From the NCBI RefSeq assembly GCF_964204645.1, contig NC_134027.1, positions 17,966,485 through 18,030,484 on the forward strand: a stretch of DNA of 64,000 nucleotides, read 5' to 3'. The position numbers and the translations under genes are program-made. The stretch comes from Tubulanus polymorphus. Its lineage: Eukaryota > Nemertea > Palaeonemertea > Tubulaniformes > Tubulanidae. Positions 53,384-64,000 of this stretch are shown in pieces (the stretch's first letter is position 1; the number at the start of each line of letters is the position of its first letter). Below the pieces are notes generated by a model that was given only the letters and a program-made list of their open reading frames with translations, searched no databases and was not told the origin of the DNA.

Positions 53384-54169
53384 TTACTCTTTACATCTTA
53401 TAACTAATTCATAAATTACAGGAAAGTTATTCAAATCAATTAAGTAACCATTGTGATTTCTTATTTCTAACTTATAATTTTTAAATCGTGAAATACAAGG
53501 TTTAAAATCACATTCTGTTAAATTATAATTTATTTGCGTTCCAAATTGTTTAACATTTTTTAATGGTAAAATATTCAATATACTAGAATTACGAGTTATA
53601 TCTTTAGTTGCTTCAAATGTCTTTGTAGGATCAATTTAATTACAATAAATATAAAAGTGTGTAAAAGGCATTATATTTGATCTACCTTCTGTGCTTGCTC
53701 TAATAATCATTTTATCTGGAGGAATTCCTAACAGTTAAGCTAAGGGTTTTTTAACCACGAAAGCAAATTTTTTTATCCCTAAATCATTTTTAATTTCATC
53801 ATTTAACTTTATTTTAATTTTATTAGAACTCTCACTTTTTATGAATTTAATATTAAATTTGGAATCACCTCTAATTTGTATTCGTGCTTTTCTATTAATT
53901 TCTTGAGCTAATGTTTCTAAATTATATAATCCTGGTGTTAGCATAAGTTAAACCCATTTATGATTATTCTTATTAAAAATTAAAAAGGCTCTATGTTCAT
54001 CAGTTTTATCTGATACATTATAAAAAGAGTTACATAAACTTATATTTACTAATTTCAAATCTACACAATTTTTAAATTCTCTATCTAATTGTACTAATAA
54101 ATTATGTGATTTATCATTTGTAAGTCTTCTAGAATCAACAAATATTCTATATTCTTTTAATTCTACCAT
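53384..54169 (-). pseudogene. Candidate minor capsid protein, element C
   Basis: Homologue of 4611-5369. Start MVELKEYRIFVDSRRL at 54169; stops or frameshifts near 53947, 53735 and 53638 break it; the C-terminal NGYLIDLNNFPVIYELVI is kept. It is divergent from the VLTF3-like gene, 64 bases apart, like in B. Confidence 0.58.
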
Positions 54170-54233
54170 TATTTATAACATAAAAAAATTACCGCTCATC
54201 ACTAAAAATTTTAATAAAATTTTTCCTTAATGA

Positions 54234-55562
54234 ATGGATGAGAAGATAGGATGTGAAATTTGTGGTGAACTTCTAAGAAAAAGTAATATGGCTCGACATA
54301 TGAAAAAACATGATGAAAATTATAAACCCCCTAAACTAAACTGCCAAAATTGTAATAAATTATTCTCAAGAAATTATGTTAAAAAACATTCAGAGAAGTG
54401 TAAAGTTAATGGCGCAACGGCTAATGTTGATAGTAATGAAAGTAATAGTATTTCTGTTGAAGTTGAACCTGAAGTTATTTGGAAAAGACCTTTCTTATTC
54501 TATGATAAGAATAATATGAAAGATCATTTCTGCGAGCCTTGTCGAATAAAATATAGTCCTGAAAATATAGAAGCTTGGGAGAATCATCAATTTCGCAAAA
54601 TACATATAGATAAAATTTCTAATAAATTTGAAACTGAATTCAATGAAAGAAAAAATAAAATATTAGAAAAAATAAAATATGAGAAAACGTTGCCTGATAA
54701 TGAAGAAACACTTAAAAAGTTGGAAAAACAATATAATGAATTATTACGAAAAACATATTATTGTGAATATTGTAAATTGATTATTACAACAAGTAATTCA
54801 AATCTACATAATAAAACAATAAAACATAAAGAAAACGTAAGTAAATACCAAGAGCTTAATGAAGATCTATTACCAAGAAATTATAAACAAAAATGCCCAC
54901 AATATATCTATGCGACCTTAAGACAAGAAGGTACTGTGATATTTTGTGTTGTATGTGGATGGCAAAGGAATTTATGGGGTGAAGAAAAAACTAGAGATTT
55001 TCTCATAGAACCAAAATTAAATTATCTCGATGAAATTTTTAAAATATTTTCTATAGAAGATCATACACCAGAATATATGCAATGGCTTGAAAAAATGAAA
55101 ATGGTAGAAAATAAAAATGGTGAAATAACTCAAAAAGATATTATAAAAAGAATTATTCCATCAACATTTAACACAAAACAAAAGAAAATGTATTTATATT
55201 TATTATCTAACGATTATTATGAAAAACCTAAATTAACAGAAGAAGATATGGAAAATATATAAAAAAAACATTCAAACAAATATTAGTATATCATTTGGAA
55301 AATAGAATAACAGATTCAATTAATTATGAATTCTTTTTAAATAAGATTGTTAACTATTTAAACATCGATATAATTCCATTTGATGAATTAACAAACAAAA
55401 AGAAACAAAGAGAGCGAGATGAAATGAGGTACAATATATCACATTTTTTAAATGAGAAAAAATGAAATGGAAGAACCTAAACAAATTATACAAAAACAAT
55501 TAAATGAAAAAGAAGAAACCAGTAGCGATTTCGAGTATGATGATATTGATTTTCTGTTTTAA
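54234..55562 (+). pseudogene. Zinc-finger/zinc-ribbon protein, VLTF3-like, element C
   Basis: Homologue of 20792-22123 in B. Open from 54234 (MDEKIGCEICGELLRKSNMA) to 55262, where extra bases shift the frame; the remaining ~100 codons to 55562 are readable with one further break near 55440. The two C2H2 fingers, the coiled coil and the CVVCGW half of the ribbon are present; the first ribbon pair is changed to CPQY, losing one Cys. The DHTPEYMQWLEKMKMVE and KPKLTEEDMENI blocks are kept. The end overlaps the polymerase end by four bases. Confidence 0.48.
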
Positions 55563-58500
55563 TAACCATAAGGTAATGTTTTTATACCATCATCTAAAAT
55601 ATGCCTTTTATCATCAAATGGATTCAAACTAGTTTTTTCAACTTCATTAATGTACATCTCGTGATTTTCTGATCTTAAACAATTCATTTTATGTTTCATT
55701 ACAATTGAGTTATATAAACACTTTATATAATCTTGAAATTCTCTATGTTTATCAACCACATGTTTTGTTATTCCTTTTAACTTTTTTGCTTCATGATCTT
55801 TTGTTCCGTAACTATACATTTTACTTCTTATCCCAACAAATTCAATCATTTCATCACCCCCTAATTCATCTTTAAATTTACCAGGAATCTTTTTATTATC
55901 ATTGCTAAATAGTTCATGATCTTTGGGATAATTGCTAAAATCAAAATGATGTTTCAATGTTTTAAAGTCTTTTGTTATGTAATTTGTCTTGATTTTTAGT
56001 ATGTACGCATCAGTATTGAAGCAACTTAATGGAAATCCACAGTTGAATGTGCCATCTTCAGTTGAGTTTGGTTTAGATTTAATCAATCCAATATTCATAT
56101 TAAAACCTAATGAATTACATAATATATTCAATCCTGATATAGCAACTTTTCCGTTCTGTGCAAAGGTTATCTTTTTATCCTTTGTAAATTTTGTAGCACC
56201 ATCTGCTGCGTAGAATCTAATGAAGAACCATTTTCTTAAATTATATTTTGCCTTTAATGCATAATCTGGAACTATCTTTTCTTTAGTTGAAGTATTACTT
56301 TTCACTATTGCATGAATATAGAATTCATCATTATATTTAATTGCAAAATCTTTAGGGTTATTCACAAGTATTCTATAAACTGCCGTTGATTTCATATGAT
56401 CCACGATTCTAAATGTTTTATGTGAATAAACTTCTTCGCAGAATTTCTTAATTCTTTCTAATAATTTCAAGTCTTGATTGCATAAATACCAACAATATTT
56501 ATTACACCAAACATGATTATACACACCTGCCGAACCATCTCCCATGAAAAATCCTTTGATAAAATATTCTTTTTCATCTAATGTTTCGGGTTCTATATTA
56601 TAAATATTATCAATTATTTCATCAAATGACATATGATTCATTCTTTTGAAAAATCTTTTATGTAATAATTCGTCTCCAATTTTCATATCAGTTGGTTTTA
56701 TTTCATCACCATTTCGTTTAATTAAACTATGATCTTCTGTAACATCTACAAACCCTAATTTAGTTCTAACTCTATAGATTTTCTTATTTGTTTTATGCCT
56801 AATAATATTCTTTAATTTTTCCATCCATTTCTTGTCCAAACATCCATTAAACCATTTATTTGTATTAATTCTTTTTCACCATAAGAAATATAACGTTCAT
56901 TTTGCTTTGGAATTATTTCTGAAATTCTTCTAATTAATATTTGGTTATTGTATTTTAATAATATTGGGGTGTCTGCAGTAACAGAATCAAAATATAATAT
57001 TTCAATATGCTTTTCCCCAAAAAGTGGTTGTAAAACATTATAATAAAAATCATACATTAATAATTTTGATAACTTCTAAAACAGTTGAACCAATGAATAT
57101 AGGTTTATTAAATTTCATTGACGTTCTTTTTAATTTAACTGCTGTTAAATAATCTTCAAATCTTTTATTTCCTAAATGTCTAGGGCTTGATTGTAAATGT
57201 ATATTTTACTAATTCAATATCATTTCTATTTCTAATATTTTCACATGTTTTACCATAAAAACTATTATTCATTAATTTAAAAGAATCTTTTTCGAAATCT
57301 GTTTTAGATATTGTTCTCCGTTGAGTATTAAAATCTATATATTTTTCTAACCACTTCGATTTATTAAATTCAATATATCTATGTACTTTCTTTAATTTCA
57401 TTCCTTGTTTTAGATAAAATTTTAACATTCTATAATGAACAATATAATTGTATTTATTATTTTGAGTAAGTATTAATTTTTCTGTAAAAACGTGATCTTT
57501 CGGTTTTATTTTCTTCTGGTATTCACTTAAATAACTATCATCTACGGCTAAATGTTCTGGGCAATATGGCAAGTTTCTTGTTTTAAACTTTATATTTTCG
57601 GGATATTCTAAATCAACTACAAAGAAATAACCAATTGGTGCTTCATCTTTTAAACTCGTAATTGCGCTTTCCCAATCAGTTTTATCATCATTTTCAACTT
57701 CTGTTAATATAAAATTTTTGTATGGTTGAGGTTGCATCATTGCCCAACCATATAAATTATTGGCGTCAATATATAATAATTTATATTCATCATTTGCTTT
57801 AAAATATCTATCTCCCATAACACCACTAATTCCACCTCTAATTGATTTTTCAAATAATAAAACCATGTCTGGTTCTTTTAATAAATCTAATTCTACATTT
57901 GTATATTTTAAACCACATTGCCCGGTTAAACCAGGACTAGAGAAGCAATAATAAGGATCAACATTAAAATGATTCAAATTAATTTCTCTAAATTTTTCAA
58001 ATATATCAGCCAATATCATAACATCTGATTTTAAATATAAATCAACTAATTCACCATGATTTTTCATCTTAAAATGGTTCCAAATATTTAATGTAGTATT
58101 AAACACTTCATCTTTCACATCTTTTAATTGATCATAAAATTGATCTTTTAATTATTCTGTTACATTAAAATCATTGTGTGTTTTATAAAATGAATAAGGA
58201 ATTGCACCTTTATATCTCAATAATTTAAAATCTTGTTCATTTGGATAATAATATCGAGTTATAACAAAATCATTATCAACTAAACTTTTTGCTAAATTAT
58301 CTAATGAACTATTTAAAAATCTATAAGAATCTAAAAATCTAATGCAACCAAATTGAAATGAAATATAATTTTCAGATGTCTTAGCTAATAGTTTAAAATC
58401 ATATTCTCTTACATTTACACCATTCATAGCATTATATTCTTCTATTTCTTGATTAATTGCGCCCAATTTTCCCAATAATTGTTTTATAAATAGATGGGTA

Positions 58501-60445
58501 TCATAGCCTGATAAATTATGAAATAATATTGGTACGAAATTAACTTTCTTAGCTTGTAAATTACAATCTTCATGAGCAGCTCCACGATATTTTGAATTTA
58601 AATGATCATGATCTCTAACTTTTTTATCAAATGAATAAAAACGTTTTTCACAATAACAACAATGAGTTGCATAATTAAAATCAATTTCATCTTCTTTTGT
58701 CATAACTATTCTTTTATTTTTGTTTAATAATTCTGCAAAATCACTTTCTAATTCAGTTATTTTATTACAAAAATCATTAACTACATTTTCACCTCTAAAA
58801 GAAATATATTGACTTTCATATAATTGGGGATAATTTGATTTCATGTAAATTCCATAAGCAGCAGCTCTTTGATGAACTTTTTTAATTGTGTTTATGATTG
58901 GTGGGTCTTGAATTATATCTTCATTTAGTTCATTTCCTTTATCCATTGATTTTAAAAATTGCATTTTGTTATACATTTCTTTTCTATCTTGGTCAGTTAA
59001 TTCTTTATTCAACGATTCAAAATCCCCATGAATTACAAATGGAACGATATTTTTAAATTAATGATTAGTAAATTTCAATTTATAATCTTTTTCTGTTGGC
59101 ATTATTAATTTCCAAAAATCTTCATTATCTATCTTTATTATTCTTTATGTTTTAATAATGTATTCTCAGTCGTAAATTTAGATAAACATTTTCTACATAG
59201 ATAAATTTTATTATGGTGATCACTTTCTGTTCTAAAGAATAAATCAATTTGTTTTAGCCACATATAATGTTCATTTTCATCTTTTTTGTAATATAACAAA
59301 TCTATAACATTTTCATCATCATAATATTCTGTTAAATATAAAGCTTCCAATGTATAATCTTTAATATTTTCGCCTTTTGTCTTTGGTAATTGCATTAATT
59401 CAAATACATTTATTTTTAAATTATTAACTTTTTCTATTTTAGGAATCATTTTTATAGTTACTGGATATTGATCAATTTCATATAATGTTTCATATTTCCG
59501 GTAATTTGTTATTCTAAAACTATGCGTAATATCTTCTGTTGGGTGTAAACAACTTATAATCGACTACAGAAAACATTTATTATCTTCATTTTGAACTTTT
59601 ATAATTGTTTTTATATCATTTTTAAACATTTTATTACTTTTTGATGTTTTATTTCTTTTTGTATTATAAACATTTAAATCTAAATATATAATTTCATTTG
59701 ATGATAAGCCAGAACCTTCGAAATATCTTTCTTCATTAAGACGTTTAAATTCATTAAATATTTTTTCTAACTTCTCTTTTATTTGTGTTTTTGAAATTAT
59801 TTCTTCAGAGTGTGTTTGAATATTATAATCCATTTTATCTTCTGACTTTATAAAACTTACTTTCCCAGAGATACTAATTTTTGGATATTCAACATCTGTT
59901 ATCAAATCTAGTATTTTTTCTATTATTTCATTAAATTTACTATAATCTTCTATTGTTGTGCCTTTAAAAAATCTAAATATAATAGCCGCAGGACGAATTT
60001 TACTATGTAATGTTTCTAAAATTTCAATTGTATCTTTTATTTCTAGTTATTCGATATAATTTCTAACATTTTCCATGTAAGGTTTATTTGAAATGGATTT
60101 AGTTTTTGAAGTTGATTTTTTTCCTTGTTGAGGTTTATCATCGATTCCTAAAACATTATTACTCAAATTTTGATGGTGTTTTTGTGATTTGATATGTCTT
60201 TTATAATTCCTTTTTACTATAAATTCATTACAAACTTCACATTTTATTTCATCCACATTCATATCATCTAATCGTTCTTATCTTTCATTGGAATTTTCTG
60301 GAGTTTCAAGATCTATAACATTTTTTATATGATTTGCAGATTTTTCATGACGCGATTTTTGAGATTTATCAATGTATTTTTTATAATATTGACAACAATA
60401 TTGATTTTCATTAACATCAATTTGTTCTGTCTTATTCTCTCCCAT
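55559..60445 (-). pseudogene. PolB: Protein-primed family B DNA polymerase with intein, element C
   Basis: ATG at 60445 follows TTATAAATG next to the terminal repeat. N-terminal zinc fingers (CCQYYKKYIDKSQKSRHEKS, CEVCNEFIVKRNYKRHIKSQ), exonuclease and Cys/His regions near 58600-59030, YSSPGLTW region changed to FSSPGLTGQ, motif A DANNLYGWAM (57765), motif B MNNSFYGKTCEN (57265), motif C split by an intein (56985-56015). At least seven breaks: near 60283, 60050, 59570, 59140, 59055, 58150 and 57180, plus one in the intein. Gene order and sequence are close to B. Confidence 0.92.
56015..56985 (-). other. LAGLIDADG intein in PolB motif C (element C), partly deleted
   Basis: Same position as in B: LYFD then SVTADTPILL. 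Block B VTEDHSLIKRNGDE and two LAGLIDADG motifs (FIKGFFMGDGSAG, WFFIRFYAADGAT) are kept; Arg replaces Gly in the second. Compared with B, about 36 codons are missing between IKSKPN and STEDGTFNCG, which removes most of block F. One A is missing from a run near 56820, shifting the frame. It ends SCFN before TDAY. Confidence 0.88.
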
Positions 60446-60462
60446 TTATAAGGGAAAAAATT

Positions 60463-60775
60463 AATTGTGGTGATGAGTGGGGATTACTTTCCCTTGTATA
60501 TAACAAGCACGATATTTACCGTTCTCACCCAAGCCTCACAGCATCTATTTATCCGAGCACAGCTGACACGCAATCACTGTACTACAGTAATAGCACACAC
60601 GTTAATAACCGTTCTCGGTAGCACCTCGATGTATCGATCTATCCACGCGCAGCTATTGTTACGCGCACTCAATGTATTGTGTATCACAACGCTGTTGACC
60701 GTTCTCGGCCTAGCTGTGATGAGTGGTGTCTCGACCTCTCGACCTCTGGTATGAAAGCCTACTTTTCCTAATACT
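60463..60775 (-). repeat. Terminal inverted repeat of element C, high-coordinate end
   Basis: Inverse of 45978-46290. Differences are few, including AGTATTAGG at the tip instead of AGTAATAGG. Followed by the TATATC target duplication at 60776-60781 and then the resumed DIRS frame. Confidence 0.92.
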
Positions 60776-60882
60776 TATATCTCAATTTATAGCGCATCTG
60801 TTTCTGTCAGGTTACAGCAGTCCCTCTATTTTTTCATACATTTCAGCAATAAGCTTTTACCATAAATCGGCTCGCCTACCTG
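60776..60882 (+). mobile_element. DIRS-like fragment, continuation after element C
   Basis: The recombinase reading frame of 44821-45977 resumes directly behind the target duplication (ISQFIAHLFLSGYSSPSIFS) and runs to RLPE before the first base of element D at 60883. This is the N-terminal, SAM-like part of a tyrosine recombinase; the catalytic domain is missing. Confidence 0.7.
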
Positions 60883-61249
60883 AGTAATAGGGGTTTAGTT
60901 GTTTCATACCAAAGGTCAAGAGGTCGAGCTCGTAAAAAATGAAAATAACAATAATTTCCAGTTGAATTAGTCGCGCACACTCCTAATTCAACTAGAAATG
61001 AACATAATTTACATGAATTTCATATATTTTAAAATCATTTATATGTTAATTACAAAAGTGTGAGTAAAGTGTGAGTAATAATTCATATTTTAACTGATTT
61101 CGAGTAAAAATATAAATAAAATAAATGGATAACTAAAAGAGTATTAAATTAACGAGTAATTAACGAGCTCTTATAGAATAGATAGATAGATATATTTTAA
61201 ACATATTTCAATATTTTTATTTGTATGAGTTAGATTTTTAAACATAAAA

Positions 61250-61490
61250 AGTGTGAGTAAAGTGTGAGTGAAATAATTCATATTTAAAACAGTGAATATT
61301 TATATTTATATGTGTTAAATTCTTATTTTCAGTATAAAAGTAACGAGTAATTAACGAGTGAAATAATTCATATTTAAAACAGTGAATATTTATATTTATA
61401 TGTGTTAAATTATTGATTTTTAATATAAAAAGTAACGAGTAATCAACGAGTGAAATAATTCATATTTAAAACATTGAATATTTATATTTA
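61250..61490. repeat. Tandem ~85-95-bp repeat in element D terminal region
   Basis: Three copies of a block containing GAGTGAAATAATTCATATTT followed by AAAACAGTGAATATTTATAT (near 61267, 61357 and 61449), linked by AAGTAACGAGTAATTAACGA-type sequence. The third runs into the ATG at 61492. Confidence 0.85.
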
Positions 61491-61491
61491 A

Positions 61492-62142
61492 ATGAGTTTT
61501 AATGAAAGTTTTGTTATTAAAATGAAGAAAGAAGAAGAAGAACCCAACTTTAAAATCGAAATCAATGAAACCAATAAATCATTTTCACAGTTTAACATTA
61601 AAAATTATATTTCAGCAACAAATTTAGTGTCCGCAAGGTATTATGAAATTGATAACATTACTATGATTAATCAATTATCATCAAATGAAACGTATTTAAT
61701 TACTGAACTTATTGATACTTTTGATAATGGAATAAAAAATCCTAAAATATTCAATACAGTTTTAAATTTTAAAGGAACTTTAGATGAAAACATAATTAAT
61801 ATTCTTAAAATTCCTTTGAATGAAAGAAATGATGATATAATACTTTCAAAAGATTATAATGATTTGATTAACTTAAGAATTGAAAGAAGACAATTATATT
61901 ATTTCAATTTTGATAATAAACAAATTATCTATAATGAAAATTCATCAAATATTGGAATTCAATGTGAATTAGATAATGAAAAATCATTTAAAGATATTGC
62001 AGTTCAATGTTATTTAGATGATGAATTTAGAAAATTCAATCCTAATGAAAAAGTGCATTGTTATTGCGGAGGTAAATATTTAAAATCACATAAATCAAAG
62101 CATTATGAAACAATTAAACATAAAAACTGGCGTAAAGAGTAA
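61492..62142 (+). CDS. Unknown protein with C-terminal Cys/His finger (216 aa), element D
   Basis: Intact frame starting MSFNESFVIKMKKEEEEPNF just behind TTTATATTTAAATG. Most of it is Asn/Ile/Glu-rich with no domain I recognise. The C-terminus is a compact Cys-Cys-His-His finger (CYCGGKYLKSHKSKHYETIKH). Position next to the terminal repeat is that of the polymerase in A, but it is not a polymerase. Unknown function. Confidence 0.5.
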   Translation: MSFNESFVIKMKKEEEEPNFKIEINETNKSFSQFNIKNYISATNLVSARYYEIDNITMINQLSSNETYLITELIDTFDNGIKNPKIFNTVLNFKGTLDENIINILKIPLNERNDDIILSKDYNDLINLRIERRQLYYFNFDNKQIIYNENSSNIGIQCELDNEKSFKDIAVQCYLDDEFRKFNPNEKVHCYCGGKYLKSHKSKHYETIKHKNWRKE

Positions 62143-62202
62143 CAATTCTACATTATAATTATTGAATTGAGTTAAATGATTTAAATATCTGATAGACTGT
62201 TA

Positions 62203-62795
62203 AAATGATAAATTGTTTGACAGTTGAAATGATAAATTGTTTGACAGTTGAAATGATGAATTGTTTGACAGTTGAAATGATAAATTGTTTGACAGTTGAA
62301 ATGATAAATTGTTTGGCAGTTGAAATGATAAATTGTTTGACAGTTGAAATAATAAATTTTTTGACAGTTGAAATGATAAATTGTTTGACAGTTGAAATGA
62401 TAAATTGTTTGACAGTTGAAATGATAAATTGTTTGACAGTTGATATGATAAATTGTTTGACAGTTGAAATGTTAAATTGTTTGACTGTTAAAATGTTAAA
62501 TTGTTCGACTGTTAAAATAATAAATTGTTTGGCGGTTGAAATGATAAATTGTTTGACAGTTGAAATGTTAAATTGTTTGACTGTTAAAATGTTAAATTGT
62601 TCGACTGTTAAAATGTTAAATTGTTTGGCGGTTGAAATGATAAATTGTTTGACAGTTGAAATGTTAAATTGTTTGACTGTTAAAATGTTAAATTGTTCGA
62701 CTGTTGAAATGTTAAATTGTTAGACTGTTGAAATGTTAAATTGTTTGACTGTTGAAATATTAAATTGTTAGACTGTTGAAATGTTAAATTGTTTG
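62203..62795 (+). repeat. 24-bp tandem repeat (about 24 copies), open in one frame
   Basis: Unit ATGATAAATTGTTTGACAGT plus TGAA, with variants in the second half forming a higher-order pattern of three units (near 62460-62700). As 24 is a multiple of three, one frame stays open for 172 codons and repeats MINCLTVE. No promoter-like motif or non-repeat coding part is attached, so I class it as a minisatellite and not a gene. Confidence 0.85.
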
Positions 62796-62919
62796 GTTGT
62801 AAATTTAATTGTTATTTGATTTAATCATTTAAAAGTTTAATATTTTTAAAATGATTATAAAATATTTAATTAAAAACTAGCAAATATTTTATAAACTGTT
62901 TAATTTCTTTCTTAAATAA

Positions 62920-63063
62920 ATGGATGGTTTCATCCCAACTGGGAAAAGTGATTTGAAACATTATTTAGTAGCAGGAGGATTAATATTGGCTGCGCTTTTC
63001 TTTTATTATGAAAATATCAGTAAGGATTTGATTAATGAAATTATAAAATTGAGCAAGAAATGA
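62920..63063 (+). CDS. Small single-TM protein (47 aa), element D
   Basis: ATG at 62920 follows TAATTTCTTTCTTAAATAA, a good late-promoter-like motif. The frame encodes MDGFIPTGKSDLKHYLVAGG, then a membrane helix (about residues 17-32, LVAGGLILAALFFYYE) and a short charged tail. Too short to assign; comparable with the small membrane proteins of A to C. Confidence 0.5.
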   Translation: MDGFIPTGKSDLKHYLVAGGLILAALFFYYENISKDLINEIIKLSKK

Positions 63064-63185
63064 AAGAAGTAAAATGGACACAACCACAGAAAAAATAACA
63101 ATAAAAAAGTTAATGATTTAAATGATTTGGAGGATTAAAACAGCATCTTTGAATGCAATTTATTCTATATATTTTGACTATAAAA

Positions 63186-63491
63186 ATGAGTGAAAATAAG
63201 GTATTAGAAATATTACATCTAATATATAAAAATCAACAGAATATTAAATCAATTATTATGATTTCAGGTTTATTTTCATTCTCAGTTTATACTATAAAAC
63301 AGTTGTTAGAATTCTATGATTGCTGTAAAATTAGATACACTGAATTAATAGAAAATATGAATTATATTTCAGATAGATTGAATAATATCAAATGCTGTGA
63401 AATATGCAATAAAAGATATAAAAATAAAAAATCATTAAGGAATCAGATGTATCTTCACGAACTTGATGAAACATTATATGAATCAAAATAA
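63186..63491 (+). CDS. Membrane-anchored C2H2 finger protein (101 aa), element D
   Basis: I chose MSENKVLEILHLIYKN at 63186 over the ATG at 63153 because of the CTATAAAAATG context, with low certainty. A hydrophobic segment (about residues 21-36, SIIMISGLFSFSVYTI) is followed by a helix and a finger-like CCEICNKRYKNKKSLRNQMY ending in LH. Unknown function. Confidence 0.45.
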   Translation: MSENKVLEILHLIYKNQQNIKSIIMISGLFSFSVYTIKQLLEFYDCCKIRYTELIENMNYISDRLNNIKCCEICNKRYKNKKSLRNQMYLHELDETLYESK

Positions 63492-63880
63492 GAAATCGAC
63501 TGTTAAATTAGCTGAAAATATAAAATATATTAGTTGAAATGTATGAAAATGAGTAAATTATATTTATGTTAAAAAAGGAGGGTTGAGGTATCAATGTATT
63601 AAATATGTATTAAATACGTATCAAATACGTATTAATGGTATTAAATACATATTATGCTTTATTTCTGAAAATGAAGTAACAGAAGTAATTTATGTTTTAA
63701 TTCATTCAAGTATGATATTGTAAATTCTTTACATTTGACTAGGATAATACAAGAGCGATATTAGTTAGTTGGCTTATTCAATAAGAGAAACAATGAAATA
63801 ATACAAGAGTGATACTAACAGTTAAAGTTATTTAATTTCTTGTTAAATCTATTTGAATTCTAGTCAAGTCTTGTTAACCA
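63492..63880. repeat. Intergenic AT-rich repeats, element D
   Basis: The stretch holds GTATTAAATA(T/C)GTAT repeats at about 63595-63655 and a TTTAATTTCTTGTTAAATCT segment (63830) like the intergenic repeats of B and C (28960, 47785). No gene is seen. Confidence 0.5.
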
Positions 63881-64000
63881 ATAGCGTGAATAGAAATCAA
63901 AAAGATTTAAATAAAAAAACAATAAGTTACTTTATCTAATACTAACTTATTTAACTTATTGTTTTTTTATTTAAATCTTTTTGATTTCTATTCACGCTAT
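63881..64000. repeat. ~49-bp perfect inverted repeat at window end, element D
   Basis: ATAGCGTGAATAGAAATCAA at 63881 continues to AATAAGTTA and is matched by its inverse ending at 64000 (TTTGATTTCTATTCACGCTAT), with a loop of about 20-25 bases that contains TTATCTAATACTAACTTATT. It could be a strong terminator-like hairpin or a small foldback; the flank beyond 64000 is not visible. Confidence 0.8.

Larger units (their letters stand above)
45978..60775 (-). mobile_element. Polinton element C, complete with target duplication, in the DIRS fragment
   Basis: Ends AGTAATAGGAAAAGTAGGCT at 45978 and a near-identical inverse (AGTATTAGGAAAAGTAGG) at 60775. TATATC flanks both (45972-45977, 60776-60781). 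The polymerase is on the minus strand, so the element reads right to left in the same gene order as B. Size about 14.8 kb. It lacks the whole major capsid gene and two membrane-protein genes. Confidence 0.95.
60883..64000 (+). mobile_element. Polinton element D (left part only)
   Basis: Starts AGTAATAGGGGTTTAGTTGT, the terminus of element A, and then keeps a decayed form of the A palindrome up to about 61020 (TTGAATTAGTCGCGCACACT core). From 61160 to 61280 it matches the A terminal repeat (CTCTTATAGAATAGATA, TTTGTATGAGTTAGATTTTT). The genes seen are unlike those of A to C except for small membrane and finger proteins. Outside left is TACCTG. The other end is beyond the window. Confidence 0.7.

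Noticed and set aside
62205-62723. 172-codon open frame in the 24-bp repeat of element D as a protein gene
   Set aside because: It consists entirely of the repeat, with no unique coding part and no start motif; a 24-bp period keeps any stop-free frame open.
1-64000. Large-DNA-virus or virophage genome instead of host chromosome
   Set aside because: Target duplications, LINE and DIRS fragments, satellites, a MITE and decayed genes show integration in animal nuclear DNA.

Overview
The window is metazoan nuclear DNA, probably from a marine invertebrate. A mollusc is my guess from the (GGAC)n-plus-palindrome repeat and the general repeat style, but I cannot prove it. It is a nest of Polinton/Maverick (adintovirus-like) DNA transposons: very AT-rich blocks carrying protein-primed family-B DNA polymerase, retroviral-type integrase with a chromodomain-like tail, FtsK/HerA-type packaging ATPase, double-jelly-roll major capsid protein, a candidate minor capsid protein and several small membrane proteins. 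No prokaryotic features, rRNA, tRNA or CRISPR array were found.

Layout. Element A runs from before base 1 to 44678. It is split by a 27-kb insertion (8365-35361) that interrupts one gene and is flanked by a CCTAAT duplication. The insertion holds a dead LINE reverse transcriptase fragment, a 31-bp palindromic satellite, other tandem repeats, unrecognised host-like DNA, a MITE, and a complete second Polinton, element B (15370-30550; target duplication GATATC). After A comes a degenerate DIRS-like reverse transcriptase/tyrosine recombinase fragment (44821-45977, resuming at 60776). Element C (45978-60775; polymerase on the minus strand; target duplication TATATC) has jumped into it. Element D, a relative of A, starts at 60883 and leaves the window. 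All four share ends of the form AGTAAT(A/T)GG.

How the genes fit together. Polymerase, integrase and a possible OB-fold protein would serve replication and integration. ATPase, major and minor capsid candidates and the membrane proteins look like a virion module. B and C also carry, convergent with the polymerase, a zinc-finger/zinc-ribbon gene whose C-terminal half resembles the poxvirus/NCLDV late transcription factor VLTF3. Most genes in all four elements are preceded by a T-run followed by TAAATG, which looks like the poxvirus late promoter. B and C polymerases carry a LAGLIDADG intein in catalytic motif C; A has the empty site. A instead carries an HNH endonuclease at its right end.

State. 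All the elements are decayed, but lightly in places: single stop codons or one-base frameshifts in several genes. B has lost the front half of its capsid gene and C the whole gene, each by a microhomology deletion. In C two membrane-protein genes are replaced by an in-frame piece of integrase. Alignments were done by eye; family assignments rest on motifs and not on database searches.
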